From positions 124,001-188,000 of the forward strand of contig CANTFL010001420.1 in the NCBI GenBank assembly GCA_947650285.1: a stretch of 64,000 bases of DNA, written 5' to 3'. Position 1 is the stretch's first letter. The number at the start of each line of letters is the position of its first letter. This DNA comes from Hyaloperonospora brassicae (taxonomy: Eukaryota > Oomycota > Peronosporomycetes > Peronosporales > Peronosporaceae). A model generated the notes under the pieces. It ran no database searches. It saw nothing but the letters and a program-made list of their open reading frames with translations, and had not been told where the DNA came from. The position numbers were made by a program, and so were the translations under genes. Below are positions 43,065-53,690 of the stretch, in pieces.

Positions 43065-43935
43065 TGCGTGCGTTCGTAAGGAAGAAAAACAAGGAGACAC
43101 TTTATGGTGACTGATCGACACGTGCGATCGGCGGCACGCACATTGTCGCGTCCGTACAACAACAACAACAACAACAACAATTTATGTGGACAGGAGGAGC
43201 AGTCGAAAGGCGTTTTTGATCGGCTGTCTCGCGACAAGCGGTGTGCAGGCCCGACGGTCTCCGCTATCGGCAAAGCGGATGTCCACTATATCTGTCAATC
43301 GGTACATACGTGGAGAGGTCAATCGATTACCCGGTGACCGGTCGTCTTCGACGCGTCGAGCGCAACAGGTTGCGCTACTTGCAAACTTTTTTGTGGCTCG
43401 AGTTGGCCTTTGCGCGAGTCTTTTTTGTGCTCAGGTTCCTTACGATCATGCACTTGTTCCCCATCCCAAGCACAGCGTGCCCGCCTTTGCACCAAGCAAA
43501 TGGACTTGCAGCGGGGACCGGACAGATTACTGCGACCATATCGCGTGGCCGAAACACCGGCACCTGTGCGTATGTGCGTGTGTGTCGCGAGCCTCGAGCT
43601 TACCGCCTTGTGTCGTCCCGGCGTCGCGACGACACGCGCGACTGACTGGATCGGTGTCCAATTGAACGGCCACGAGCGACAGACGTTGTTGTTGTCCCCG
43701 GCTTCTAACGCACACGCGTTCGCATGGACGTGCGTCATGTAGTTTGTCTGCCCGCCACACAGGCGACGCAGCATCGACAGACTGTCTACCGGATGTCGGA
43801 CAGGACCACGGCCAGAGGTCGTACGACTTCCTGTGGTAGATTTCTTGGGACGTTCCAAAAGTCTTGGACACATCATTATCGTGTTTATAGACTGTCTGTT
43901 CTCTCTCTCTCTCTCTACTTCCCGTGGTAGACGAG

Positions 43936-43966
<31 letters not shown>

Positions 43967-43972
43967 ACTGCT
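43936..43972 (+). repeat. CTG trinucleotide repeat
   Basis: About twelve units with one CTA interruption. No gene overlaps it convincingly. Confidence 0.85.
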
Positions 43973-46900
43973 GGAAGGACGGACCAGTGGCAGACGTGAT
44001 GGATCGGCCGCTGAATACCGTCTGCAAATCGCCGTTTCAAGTCGGTGCGAGATCAGCTGCTGCTACCTGTTTATTTATTTGTCTGTCTGTCTGTCGGTGA
44101 CCTCGTCGTGACCTCAATAATGGTGAGCGCGTGCACCAACTTCCCTCCTGATTTCACCGGTTGGCGTCGATGGTCTCGGCGACCAGCAGACATCGCGATG
44201 TTTAGTACATAGCCTCTGCCTGCGTGGGGTACGAGAAGACTATGTACAGCATCAGCTCGATTGAATATTACTGTCTCACGTCCAGTCACAACGTGGTACG
44301 GTTGTCACATGGACTTTTGGACAGCCGTACGGGGCTTTCGTAGCTTCTTGTCCTCGTCGGTATCGTGAGGCTCTCGTGCTTGTTAGTCTACAAAGACCAG
44401 CGACTTGTCAAGAATCCACCAAGAGGACACCACGTTCATTGACAGTGCTGATCATGCACCACCGAGACAGCTTCTACGACTCGCCATGTCACTGCGTGAG
44501 GACTTTCTTTTGCCGTCTGATCCCGATTAGCCCGTGCGTGTGTCGCTAGAGATTGGAAGATAGCGGGTGGTCGCGACTGGGCTAGCTTTTGGTTTGAATC
44601 AAGGACCTCAGAGACTTGGAGGTGCTTGAGTAGGTCCTGCATTGATGAAGGCGGTAGTTTGGCTTGCACTTGCTGCAGATCCGGGACTTTATCGACACGG
44701 CAAAGGTACAAGTACAAGTTAGCTTTCTTTGGCGTGTTAAGAACACCACATCGCTTTCCCCACCTCATTGTTACACTAGTGCTCGTGTCATTGATCATTT
44801 GCATGGTTGCTACTACGCAGTATCCAGATCTGCACGTGTCGTTTGCAATGAGATGCAATGCTTGCAGCAATGTACCATCACCCACTCATCTCAACACCAA
44901 AGCTGTCAATTGACTGCGCATCAAGAACGTATCCGACCGTCTTTGCCATTCATCGTTTATATACTTGTGCGCCTGTGTCGTCTTGGATTCGCTCTTACAA
45001 ACAATGCAGTAGTGGTCGCCGTCAATGCTCCAGGACGTTGTAAGCTGCACTTTGTCGCAAAGACGAGCTTCTTAGGCACAAGATTGCCACAGACTGCGCG
45101 GACGTAGCGATTGGAAAGGTAGCAAGTCATGTCATATCGTTACTGAAGTGGCCGACATTGCGCATGTATCGACTCATACGTCTTACATGTACACCTCTTG
45201 GCTAGTTGTCATACTGGGTCTCACTTCGACAGGTACACCCCGTACGCCCGTGTCTCGTCGAAATGGACCTATGCATTAGCACCTACGCGGTGGCCCCATT
45301 TGCGAGCTCGTCTCTCTGCCGACTTAACTACGCAGCGGTATGACCTCGAGCGTCGTGCTTCTTTACAGCCTGTTGCTACTTTCTTGCGACTACTATCGCG
45401 TAATGTGTGTTGCGATTGATGTGTATGTAAGATGGTAGTTAGAATACAAACATCCGCCACAGTTTCAGGACTTACAACGTGTGTACGCTCGTCCTCTCGT
45501 TATAGTTCAGGTACAGTACGCGCTGCGGTGAAGATTGAGCTGTAAAATGATCGGAGGCACAAGCGTAAAATGCATGCCGACCCATGGACCCTATCGGTAC
45601 GAAGGAGTCGTGATAAGTCTTTCTACGCATATTTGTAGCGACTACAGCTGCATGATGCTGTTCGATGTCTGTCGTATTGAATGCTGCCATGGCGAGCTTA
45701 CTCAAGCACGACGAGATGGGTGTGGAATGGCCCGTAGGGATACTGTTGTGAAAGCCATACCACGTAAGTCGTGCGTACAATCGATACATAGCTGTCTTCG
45801 TTTTGTGTAAGCGAAAGCAACGGCAAAGACGACCAAAAGAAGGAAAGAGCGGGACTGGTGCGGTAGCAAGTAATTGCTCCATACGTCTGCAAACAAATGG
45901 ATTTCTACTTATGTTGGAACAAGGACGTATGATCATTTATTCGTCGATGGGTTGAGCACACATCACTGACACGTGTGTCACCAGATCATTGCTGGCGCAA
46001 CGATCAGTCAAAGTCGTGGCCTCAGTCGGCACCACAGCAGGCGTCGTAAACGCAAGTACATACAGCACAACCACATACGCTGTACAACAATGACTGAAGT
46101 GTGAGTTCGTTGCTTGGCAACATCTTGTGGATAGAAGCCGCACCTGAAGCGTTGATGGCATCACAAAAAGCCATGATACACCGCGCGCCGAGCGTAAGTA
46201 AGTCACCAGCAAGACGTTGTCACACTTACGTAGACAAAGGACCGAGCACATGCCGTGCACGAATCATTCATGCCAACCGCTGTGTCAGTGGAATGAACGT
46301 GTATTCGTCATACATGACATGAACGCAGATTGTACAAAGCCCTGAAAAGGGCACGCAAGTGTTTCACACTTCGTCGGACAGACCAACGGATCGAAGCTTG
46401 CTGTGCTTGTTTTGGCATAACTGACGCGCATATCAAAAGAGTCTGCTACGACTAGGGAGTTTGCAGCGCTGGCATCGTGCGACCCAAACTTGTTGCGGTT
46501 GCAGAGTTTGTGCACTTTGTTCATCCCAGGTGCAATACAGAGCTGTCAAAAGGATGGTAAACATACATGTAAGCTTCCTTGACCACACGTGTGAAAGAGC
46601 GTCAACAAATTCTGTACGTCTCGATCCAACGCTCTCTGCTGCTTCCATGCTTGCTATGTCCGTGGAAGCACCGAACGCACTGCAATACTATTGTACGCGT
46701 GACCATAGTCCGCCCTCGTCGCGACTTCTCACTGAACGTGCGGCTATCACAAATTCATCTTTTGACTTCTTCGATCGGCTCTTCCTTCTAGCAATCAGCA
46801 CCAAAGAACCGAATCGACACGGACTTCTTGACGTTGTTGTTAGCGATCTGAGTCGTCGACGCTATCGAAAACGAAGTAGCAGAGCGCGTATTGTGATCTC

Positions 46901-47011
46901 TGATGGCATGCTCAACATAATTTGCCACTACTTGTGGAAGAAGGTCACGAAACGTTCGAGCGTTGGCATAGAGAACGTAGATTTGCCATTGACAATTATA
47001 TAACGAACGGC

Positions 47012-47046
47012 GGAACAACACATTGTTGAAACGAATGTGTTGTTCC
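47012..47046. repeat. 13-base perfect inverted repeat (hairpin)
   Basis: GGAACAACACATT and AATGTGTTGTTCC flank a nine-base loop. It lies in gene-poor sequence about 760 bases past the 3' end of kinase D. Confidence 0.85.
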
Positions 47047-47808
47047 AATGTTGTAATATTTCAGGTACGTCCTCGATCTGGAAAACAGGCAAAGGCACGA
47101 TACACAAGTCTCCATTTGCATTGGTGACAACGTGAACGGGCGTCAGTCAGTGGGTGGCCGAGATATCTGCAACAACAGGTCATACACCAAACTCTCGCTC
47201 TCGTTTGGTCGATCGCTCACCATAGAGAGATACCAATCGAGCCATGCAGGCTACAAGAATATTGTATTCAGTATTGACACGACAAGGACTCAAGTAGCTG
47301 CAGATAGACCCGCCCAGAGGATGGATGCCAGAAGTGCGGTGACTATAGACGCCAGCGACTGTTCGATCGCTCGTCGAGGACTCAACGGCGGCAACTTTCG
47401 AAGCTTTGCTAGTGCACCGACAACTGGCAGCACTAAATTTGCTTCGTGTCGCGATCACTGCTCCCGAAAAAGTCCACGAGGGATTGCCACGGACTTTGTC
47501 TGCACCATCCTGATCGCACGTGCTCTGCTTCGTTCTTGACAATGTACCGATGACCAGATTCGACAGCTGCTTTGCTGACTCGGACGGGACTTCCAAAGTC
47601 AAGTATATGTACAACTACATCCGGGGGGAAGGAGTACCCACCGGTGTATACAGTAATGGATTATTGGACAACGCCTTCGGCTTCACCACTGCCGAGATCA
47701 TGCGAACGTTCTCAAGCCTGTTTTGCACGCTGCACCAGAACTCTCGTAACGCGGAAGCGGGATCCAAGTTCCCAGCCAAACATTGTGAGGGCCCCTCTTC
47801 TTATACCT

Positions 47809-50142
47809 TTATTTCACGTTTGCAGCTTTTGCTGCCTCTTGATTCAATATCATCTGGAGCTTCTGGTATGCCTGAGCTGCCGTGGGCCGCTCGGTCGGAT
47901 CGATAGATGTACATGCTGTACCAAGCTCGACTACTCCCTTGAGAGCTTTCGGAGAGAACTCGACGCGTAATTTACCCATAGCCACCAGCTGAAGAATAGC
48001 TGTGTCCGGCATCTTGCGTCCTGCTGGATTGTTCTCCTTTGCGTGGGCATACGGATTCTGTAGAGAGTCCAATTCAGACAGCACGACACCAAACGAAAAC
48101 ATGTCGGCCTTTTCATCGTATCGTTCGCCCATTGTCACTTCCGGTGCAATCCAGAGCGACGTGCCAACTCCTGCTGTCATGGTACCATCGACTCGCTCCC
48201 GAGACGCACCAAAGTCAGCCAACTTTGCGTCTTGGTCCTCGCTCAGCAAGATGTTCCTCGATTTCAAGTCACGATGAATCACGGATGGAGTCAGCGCGTG
48301 CAAGTACGCAAGCGCGTGGACAACGTGCGTGGCGATTTTCACTCTGGCGAAGTCAAAGCCCACCAAACCATTGTTGTCTGCACAATCGCTCAGCCATGCG
48401 CGCAAGTCCCCTCCTGCCATGAACTCGGTCACGACACACAAGTCCATCAAATTATTCCAAGACACACCGATAAACTGCACGACACGTGGGTGGTCCAAGA
48501 CTGTCATGAGCTTGACTTCGGTCAGGAACTCGGTCACGTAGCGCGTGTTCTTCCTCGTCTCGGGGAACAGCATTTTCACTGCAACCGAGCGGCCTTCGTA
48601 CACGCCCTTATACACTTCGCCGTACCCTCCCCGACCGATCAAGTCCTCGACAAACACGCTGTCTCGTGGAATCCGAGACGACAAAACCGCGTCGTCTTCG
48701 CACACGCTGTCCTTCGTCACTGGACCCCGCAGGCGTTGCGCATGGATCGGCTGGCCACTGTTTTGTTCAGTGCCACGAGCCATATCACTCTGTACAAGAC
48801 CCTGTGCGTTGTGATGACTTCGGAGATCAACAGCGTCCAGCATCGGAGTGCCCCACGCAGAGTCGTTCGGAACCCGACCACCACTTACCGCTCGATCATC
48901 GACATGCTTCCGCTCTCTTTCGTGCTGCCTCTCCTCCGACCTCAGACCGCCTTCACTCTGCATAGGAGGACCCGACACAGCTTCACTGGCCAAGTCCTGA
49001 CGCTGTAAGCGATTGCTACGCGCACACAGCTCGTGGGGCTGCAGTCGACCACATTGTCCAGTCGATCCAGAGCGCAACCCGTCTCCACTTCGTAGCTCTC
49101 CACTTTGTAGCGCTTCAGTCGTCTTCTTTGGTACATGAGCAGCCAACGGACTGTCCCGCTGCGCATCGGTCCGCACGACGTGACTCGTCTGCAACGCCGA
49201 CGCCACCGACCGACGCGTGAACGAGCGACAGGTACTCTCCTGCCCGCTGCGAGGCGACCCGTCGAACGCGTACTGTTCTTCGAGCTCGTGTTTGCCACTC
49301 ACGGCCAGCGCCACGTCGTGGGGCCTCGGCGTCCGCCGCGCGCGCTTGTCCTTGCGCTTCGTGCGGCGGACTTTCCAGTAGATCACAACGACCGGTACAA
49401 CGACAATCACGAGGCAGGCAGCGACGATCCCCAGCAGCGCTTTCGTGCTCATGGCCGCCACGTGCGGGAGCTGTGTAGTGGCCACGGTCGTGTTGCGGCC
49501 GCTGCCGCTCTCGGCGTTCGTTGCGGCCGCCACGCCCGTGTGGTCCGACGTGTAGAACTTGTTGAACCCGCGGTAGCACGCGTGCTCCTGGATCGTCGAG
49601 GCGTTGAGGTCGAACTTCTGGGCTTTGACGCTGCAGGCCGAGTCGTTGTAGATCGTCATGTAGGCCGATCCGTCGTTAAAGAGCGTCGCGATTTCGCTCC
49701 GCGTGCCGACGTACGACGCGAGTTGACAGGTGCCGGCCGCCAAGAAGATGTTCGACCGGACGTACGAGCGGCAGCCGCGTCCGCGGAAGCCGTCGATCAT
49801 GAGGTATTTCGCGCCGCTAAAGAGCGTCGACGCGTACTCGAAGCGGTCCGTTGCACACCGTCGCGCGTAGTAGTAGACCGAGTCGTTGATCTCCAAGGCC
49901 ACACACGTGTCAGTGGACGTGCAGCCAGAGGTGGCGTTGCTCCGTTGGTGCGGTTGTTGTTGGTGGTGGTGGTCGTCGTGGGCGGCGACGACGACTTCTA
50001 AGGTCACGACTAAGGGGATCGACTCGCAGTTGGCGTCCGAGTAGATCTCAACGGTTGTGTAGTTCCCCGCGACGGTCGGGACACAGAGCGCGAAGGCGAC
50101 AGTGGCCACAGTCCATAGTGGCGCTCGGCGGCGGCGGACCAT
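47809..50142 (-). CDS. Receptor-like TKL Ser/Thr kinase D
   Basis: 777 residues and intronless. A clear signal peptide, MVRRRRAPLWTVATVAFALC, has probable cleavage near TVAG (26). The ectodomain spans 27-200 and shares the family pattern: YSDANC, C74 and C80, YYYARRC, then Cys at 124, 139, 170 and 189. It also has a His/Gln-rich insert at about 55-66. The membrane segment is about 235-256 (LLGIVAACLVIVVVPVVVIY), followed by a Lys/Arg stop. An unusually long Ser/Arg/Gly-rich linker (about 270-485) precedes CEDDAVLSSRIPRDSV and the kinase, which has GRGGYGEV, VAVK, HRDLKSRN, DFG and APE and should be active. The frame stays open for 216 codons upstream of the ATG across low-complexity DNA; the signal peptide fixes the start. 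Confidence 0.92.
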   Translation of the reverse strand: MVRRRRAPLWTVATVAFALCVPTVAGNYTTVEIYSDANCESIPLVVTLEVVVAAHDDHHHQQQPHQRSNATSGCTSTDTCVALEINDSVYYYARRCATDRFEYASTLFSGAKYLMIDGFRGRGCRSYVRSNIFLAAGTCQLASYVGTRSEIATLFNDGSAYMTIYNDSACSVKAQKFDLNASTIQEHACYRGFNKFYTSDHTGVAAATNAESGSGRNTTVATTQLPHVAAMSTKALLGIVAACLVIVVVPVVVIYWKVRRTKRKDKRARRTPRPHDVALAVSGKHELEEQYAFDGSPRSGQESTCRSFTRRSVASALQTSHVVRTDAQRDSPLAAHVPKKTTEALQSGELRSGDGLRSGSTGQCGRLQPHELCARSNRLQRQDLASEAVSGPPMQSEGGLRSEERQHERERKHVDDRAVSGGRVPNDSAWGTPMLDAVDLRSHHNAQGLVQSDMARGTEQNSGQPIHAQRLRGPVTKDSVCEDDAVLSSRIPRDSVFVEDLIGRGGYGEVYKGVYEGRSVAVKMLFPETRKNTRYVTEFLTEVKLMTVLDHPRVVQFIGVSWNNLMDLCVVTEFMAGGDLRAWLSDCADNNGLVGFDFARVKIATHVVHALAYLHALTPSVIHRDLKSRNILLSEDQDAKLADFGASRERVDGTMTAGVGTSLWIAPEVTMGERYDEKADMFSFGVVLSELDSLQNPYAHAKENNPAGRKMPDTAILQLVAMGKLRVEFSPKALKGVVELGTACTSIDPTERPTAAQAYQKLQMILNQEAAKAANVK

Positions 50143-50387
50143 TTCGAAAACTACCGACACGGGCGCCACACGGACACGTTTTCGACAAGCGGTTGTGTGG
50201 GGGGTGGGGGTGGACGGCGTCCGTCCTCTCGTCGCGCGCGACGCAGCACTTGAATTGCAGCAGCAGCAACGACAACAACAACAACAACAACAGCGACAGA
50301 GAGAGAGATCGAAGCGCGCGCGCGCGTCTCTTTTGTATGGCGCGCGACGGAAAAAGGTCGACGACAAACGGTCCGATCGGAGACCAA

Positions 50388-50388
<1 letters not shown>

Positions 50389-50422
<34 letters not shown>

Positions 50423-50427
50423 GAGAC
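50389..50427 (+). repeat. GA microsatellite upstream of kinase D
   Basis: About 19 GA units, one interrupted, roughly 250-285 bases upstream of the kinase D start codon. Confidence 0.85.
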
Positions 50428-50701
50428 GAGAGCGATTACTGCGGGGGCAGACTGTCCACGGCGCGCGTTGGCCGTCCGTTTTTTTTTTTTTCTGCTGCTG
50501 CGCGAGCTGAACGTTGAGAAACGAGTGGCTCGTTTAGCAGTGCCAGTCGCCAGCTGCTCTGGGGCGGCGAGTGAGTGAGAGTGCCATGAAGCATTGCAGA
50601 GATGGGGACGGGGGCGAGCAGGTCGGCTCGTGGCAAAGAGAGCGAGGAGGAAGGGGAGGAGAGTCGAGGAGGGAGGAGGACGGGGCAAGACGTGGCTGGG
50701 G

Positions 50702-50758
50702 GATTGACCGATTGATCGATTGATCGATTGATCGATTGATTGATTGAATGATCGATTG
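50702..50758 (+). repeat. GATTGATC tandem repeat
   Basis: About seven imperfect eight-base units. Confidence 0.85.
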
Positions 50759-52737
50759 TCCGTGAACTGCGAGTTGCAGTGTGTCGTCAATGTCGGTCGT
50801 CTTTCTTTCGTGCATGGTGCAAGAGGTTTGGGCGAGTGGGATATCCACTTCCTGCTTGGATTCCGTTGGAGAAGATGGTGCCACGAGAGCGTTGGCGGTA
50901 TGTAGTGAGGGTCACTCTCAAGGACTACATAGAGGAGGAGGGGGTACGTATGTACGTAGCTCGAGGTTTAGACGTTGTGCGGTCTTCGACGTGGGTTGAC
51001 AAAGCTCGACGTTGCGATACTGAACGGCTACGCAGACTGCGAGTGCGTGACCGAAGGCAGACGTGACGAGTTGGGCCTCTCTGTCACCCGATTGTGCGAG
51101 GTGGTGACCTTATCGTCTTTGCTGTCGGTGGTAAGTGCTGGTCATCACTATCACCACGACAACGCCCACCTCCTTCGTTGAAGACACCACTGATGCGTGG
51201 TGGAACGACGTGCTGCTGACCCTTCGACAAAGCGCTCACAGCCCCAAGAACGGCTGGCTCGTAGCTGTTCGTTTCGGTGGAACCACGTGTGCAAACGGAT
51301 GGCTGTTGGCGTTTCAACACCGTAACGAGAATGCTGCGCTACACCGCCAGCACGAGGGGACGCCGCGTTCAGGTCAGGTCCGGCAGCGTCAGACTGCATG
51401 AATGCTATCCAGCAGCTACTTGGCGACTGGATGGTATCCACGTCCATATGGCATGCACAAGTAAATGCTGGCAAGGACGTGTCGAGTGGTGTGAAAGGTG
51501 CCCGTGCAAAAGGACGGACGCATTGGTTGTGATTTCGAAGAAGCTCTTGCTCATGTTTGCGCAGTCAGCGACGCCATCTTTGCCGTCTGCTAACGCGAAT
51601 CTGATCCTCCAGTGTTGAAGACCGCAAGAAGCCACGTGAAGCTTGAAGGCTCTGGCGTTTGCGTGTCGGTAGGATGTTTCTGTGTGCTGCTGTCGGTCAC
51701 ACGTTATAGCCGATCGTACGCAAGCTGCCACCCGTCTCGACGACCATTACATGTTTGTACAGTAGGCAATACCACGACATGCATTAGTCAGCTAGCCCAA
51801 CACCACGCCGTTTGTTGCGTCGGAAGCCGTGACCTTCTGCAGCTCACCTCTTGTACTGTGAGCAGTCACACGACAATGTCGTCGCTTCTTGGCTCGGCGC
51901 AATGCGGACCTCCGCTGAACAATCCCGTGCCTGTCAGCGGTCGGGCATTACCGCACGCTATGTGCCATCGCGCTTCGTCGTCGTGATCGCGCTTTGGAAT
52001 GCACCTGCAATTGCTCGACTTGTAGATCTGGAAACAGTTTCGTGATTATGGCCGAGCACTACGTGGCAAGTGTGATTGTCTTGAGCGTATTGTAGACGCT
52101 CGCGGTAACCCACTTCCGTCAAGAGACCCTGACACGTGCCTGATCGGAGTACATTACGACTTTCGCCATTGTGCTGCAGCCTCAAGCTCAAACTTAAGTT
52201 GTCGGTGCACATTTCCGCTCAATCTGTCGAACTGATGGCGACGCGGACGTATGGAAGAGGCCGAGAAGCTATATGTCTCAAATTGTCCATGTTACAAAAA
52301 AACATTTCGTGGGTACTCGATCCTTGAGACACACACAGCAGACTGAATATTTCGTGGAGCAGCCGCATCCGGTCGTGTGGTGGATCAACACTTCCCCGTC
52401 AAGAACGAAGAGTCCTAGTCAAGAACGAAGAGCCATACCACTCCATCGTTATGGCGTTATCATTCTCGCCAGAGACAGTGAGGTTCACTCGCGTGTAAGC
52501 TCCAGTGGTCTCGACACAGAAAGTCGAGCTCCGTGTCGAATGCAGTCGAGCGGCTCTGCTCTAGCAGTGGTCTTTCTGCTGTCATGTCACTAGTAAGACA
52601 ACAGCAGACGCGTGCGACAGCAACGTTACGTGCCACATGTCCCGCCTCGTCTGGCGCGTGCTTTGCAGCCGCACCCAATGTGATGCTGTCCCTTGCCAGA
52701 TTGTCGAAAGCCAGTGCCCTGTGGTTCTCTCCGTCTT

Positions 52738-52788
<51 letters not shown>
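52738..52788 (+). repeat. TAG trinucleotide repeat
   Basis: About 17 AGT/TAG units. The opposite strand reads poly-Leu or poly-Tyr, which explains two spurious long frames there. Confidence 0.9.
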
Positions 52789-53690
52789 ACGTCGCCGGCC
52801 TTTTGCTGCTGCACGAGCAGGAAGCAAAGGCCAATGCAATACACAATTTGAACCAGTTCTTTGTATTGTTCTCTCTTGTGGCAAACGCTCGTTCCACTCG
52901 CTTGTGCGGAGAGCTATTGCGTCCGTCGGACGGTTTCTTGGAACTGCCTCCAGCAAAAGCCATCGCACAAAAGTCGTATCAGAAACTGCTGCACCCCATC
53001 GCGCACGTGTCGCACGCAGTCAGTTTATGCCACCGGTCGTTGAACGAGGTTTGCAGAAAAGCCGTTGTCCGCTGGTCGTTTGTCCATCGAGACGCTATTC
53101 GTGATGGATGGCATCTGCCATACTTGATTCATGAGGGAGGGACGAAAGATGGAGACGAGCGCTGCTGACGATGATGCAGCTGCTACTGCTGCTGCTGCTT
53201 GGAGTTTCCTTGATACATTGCCACTAGTGTGTGTGATGATGGAAAAGGAATGACGAGGCGTAAAGTCTGACGAGGCGTAGAAAACCCGTCTTGACGGCTT
53301 AACTGAACGGTCCATGTATTTACACTGACCCTTTTTTCGCTCCTTATCAGTAATCGCAGAAAGGCAGACAGCTGTTGTTGATACCGTCGAAGATCAGCGT
53401 GCCATGCCTACTTCACGCGGGTGTGCTACTTTCGGTACCGTACTGCCGCTGCATATCGGTATCGTACCGTACCGTACCCAGCACCTCTCCCGAATGTGTA
53501 GCCATCCACCACATGGCTACATTCAACGGATCGGTCTGCCGTGCGTCGTCTCAACCGGATCTTCTCAACAACAAACTGCCATAGTCAAGCCAAGCTCTTT
53601 TGATTCACTAACCTCTTCGAATACAAGCCTCTCTATTTCCGCACACCGCGCACCAGTCCAAAGCTCGTCGTCGCCCTCTCGAGTGCGTTC

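Larger units (their letters stand above)
42607..47808. other. Gene-poor, microsatellite-rich region
   Basis: The first few hundred bases may contain missing 5' exons of kinase B. Simple repeats: CTG at 42751-42775, GACA/GATA at 43026-43064, AAC at 43156-43180, CTG at 43936-43972. A hairpin lies at 47012-47046. No other gene could be supported on either strand. Confidence 0.5.
50143..53690. other. Gene-poor, repeat-rich region
   Basis: Begins with the kinase D leader, which contains AAC repeats (about 50268-50293) and GA repeats. A GATT/GATC repeat lies at 50702-50758 and a TAG repeat at 52738-52788. A plus-strand frame at 52803-53168 (121 codons) reads LELPPAKAIAQKSYQKLLHP and is protein-like but unidentified. 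The last 250 bases, with GTACC-rich repeats near 53434-53482, are the ASCC3 promoter side. Confidence 0.5.

Noticed and set aside
44436..44885. 149-codon minus-strand frame, considered as a transposase fragment
   Set aside because: No DDE or other transposase signature could be seen.
50143..50790. 216-codon N-terminal extension of kinase D
   Set aside because: Low-complexity Ser/Arg/Pro sequence over GA and AAC repeats. It would bury the clear signal peptide that begins at 50142.
52460..52968. Minus-strand frames with poly-Leu or poly-Tyr runs
   Set aside because: Generated by the TAG repeat at 52738-52788. A poly-Leu membrane segment was considered but the flanks are not protein-like.
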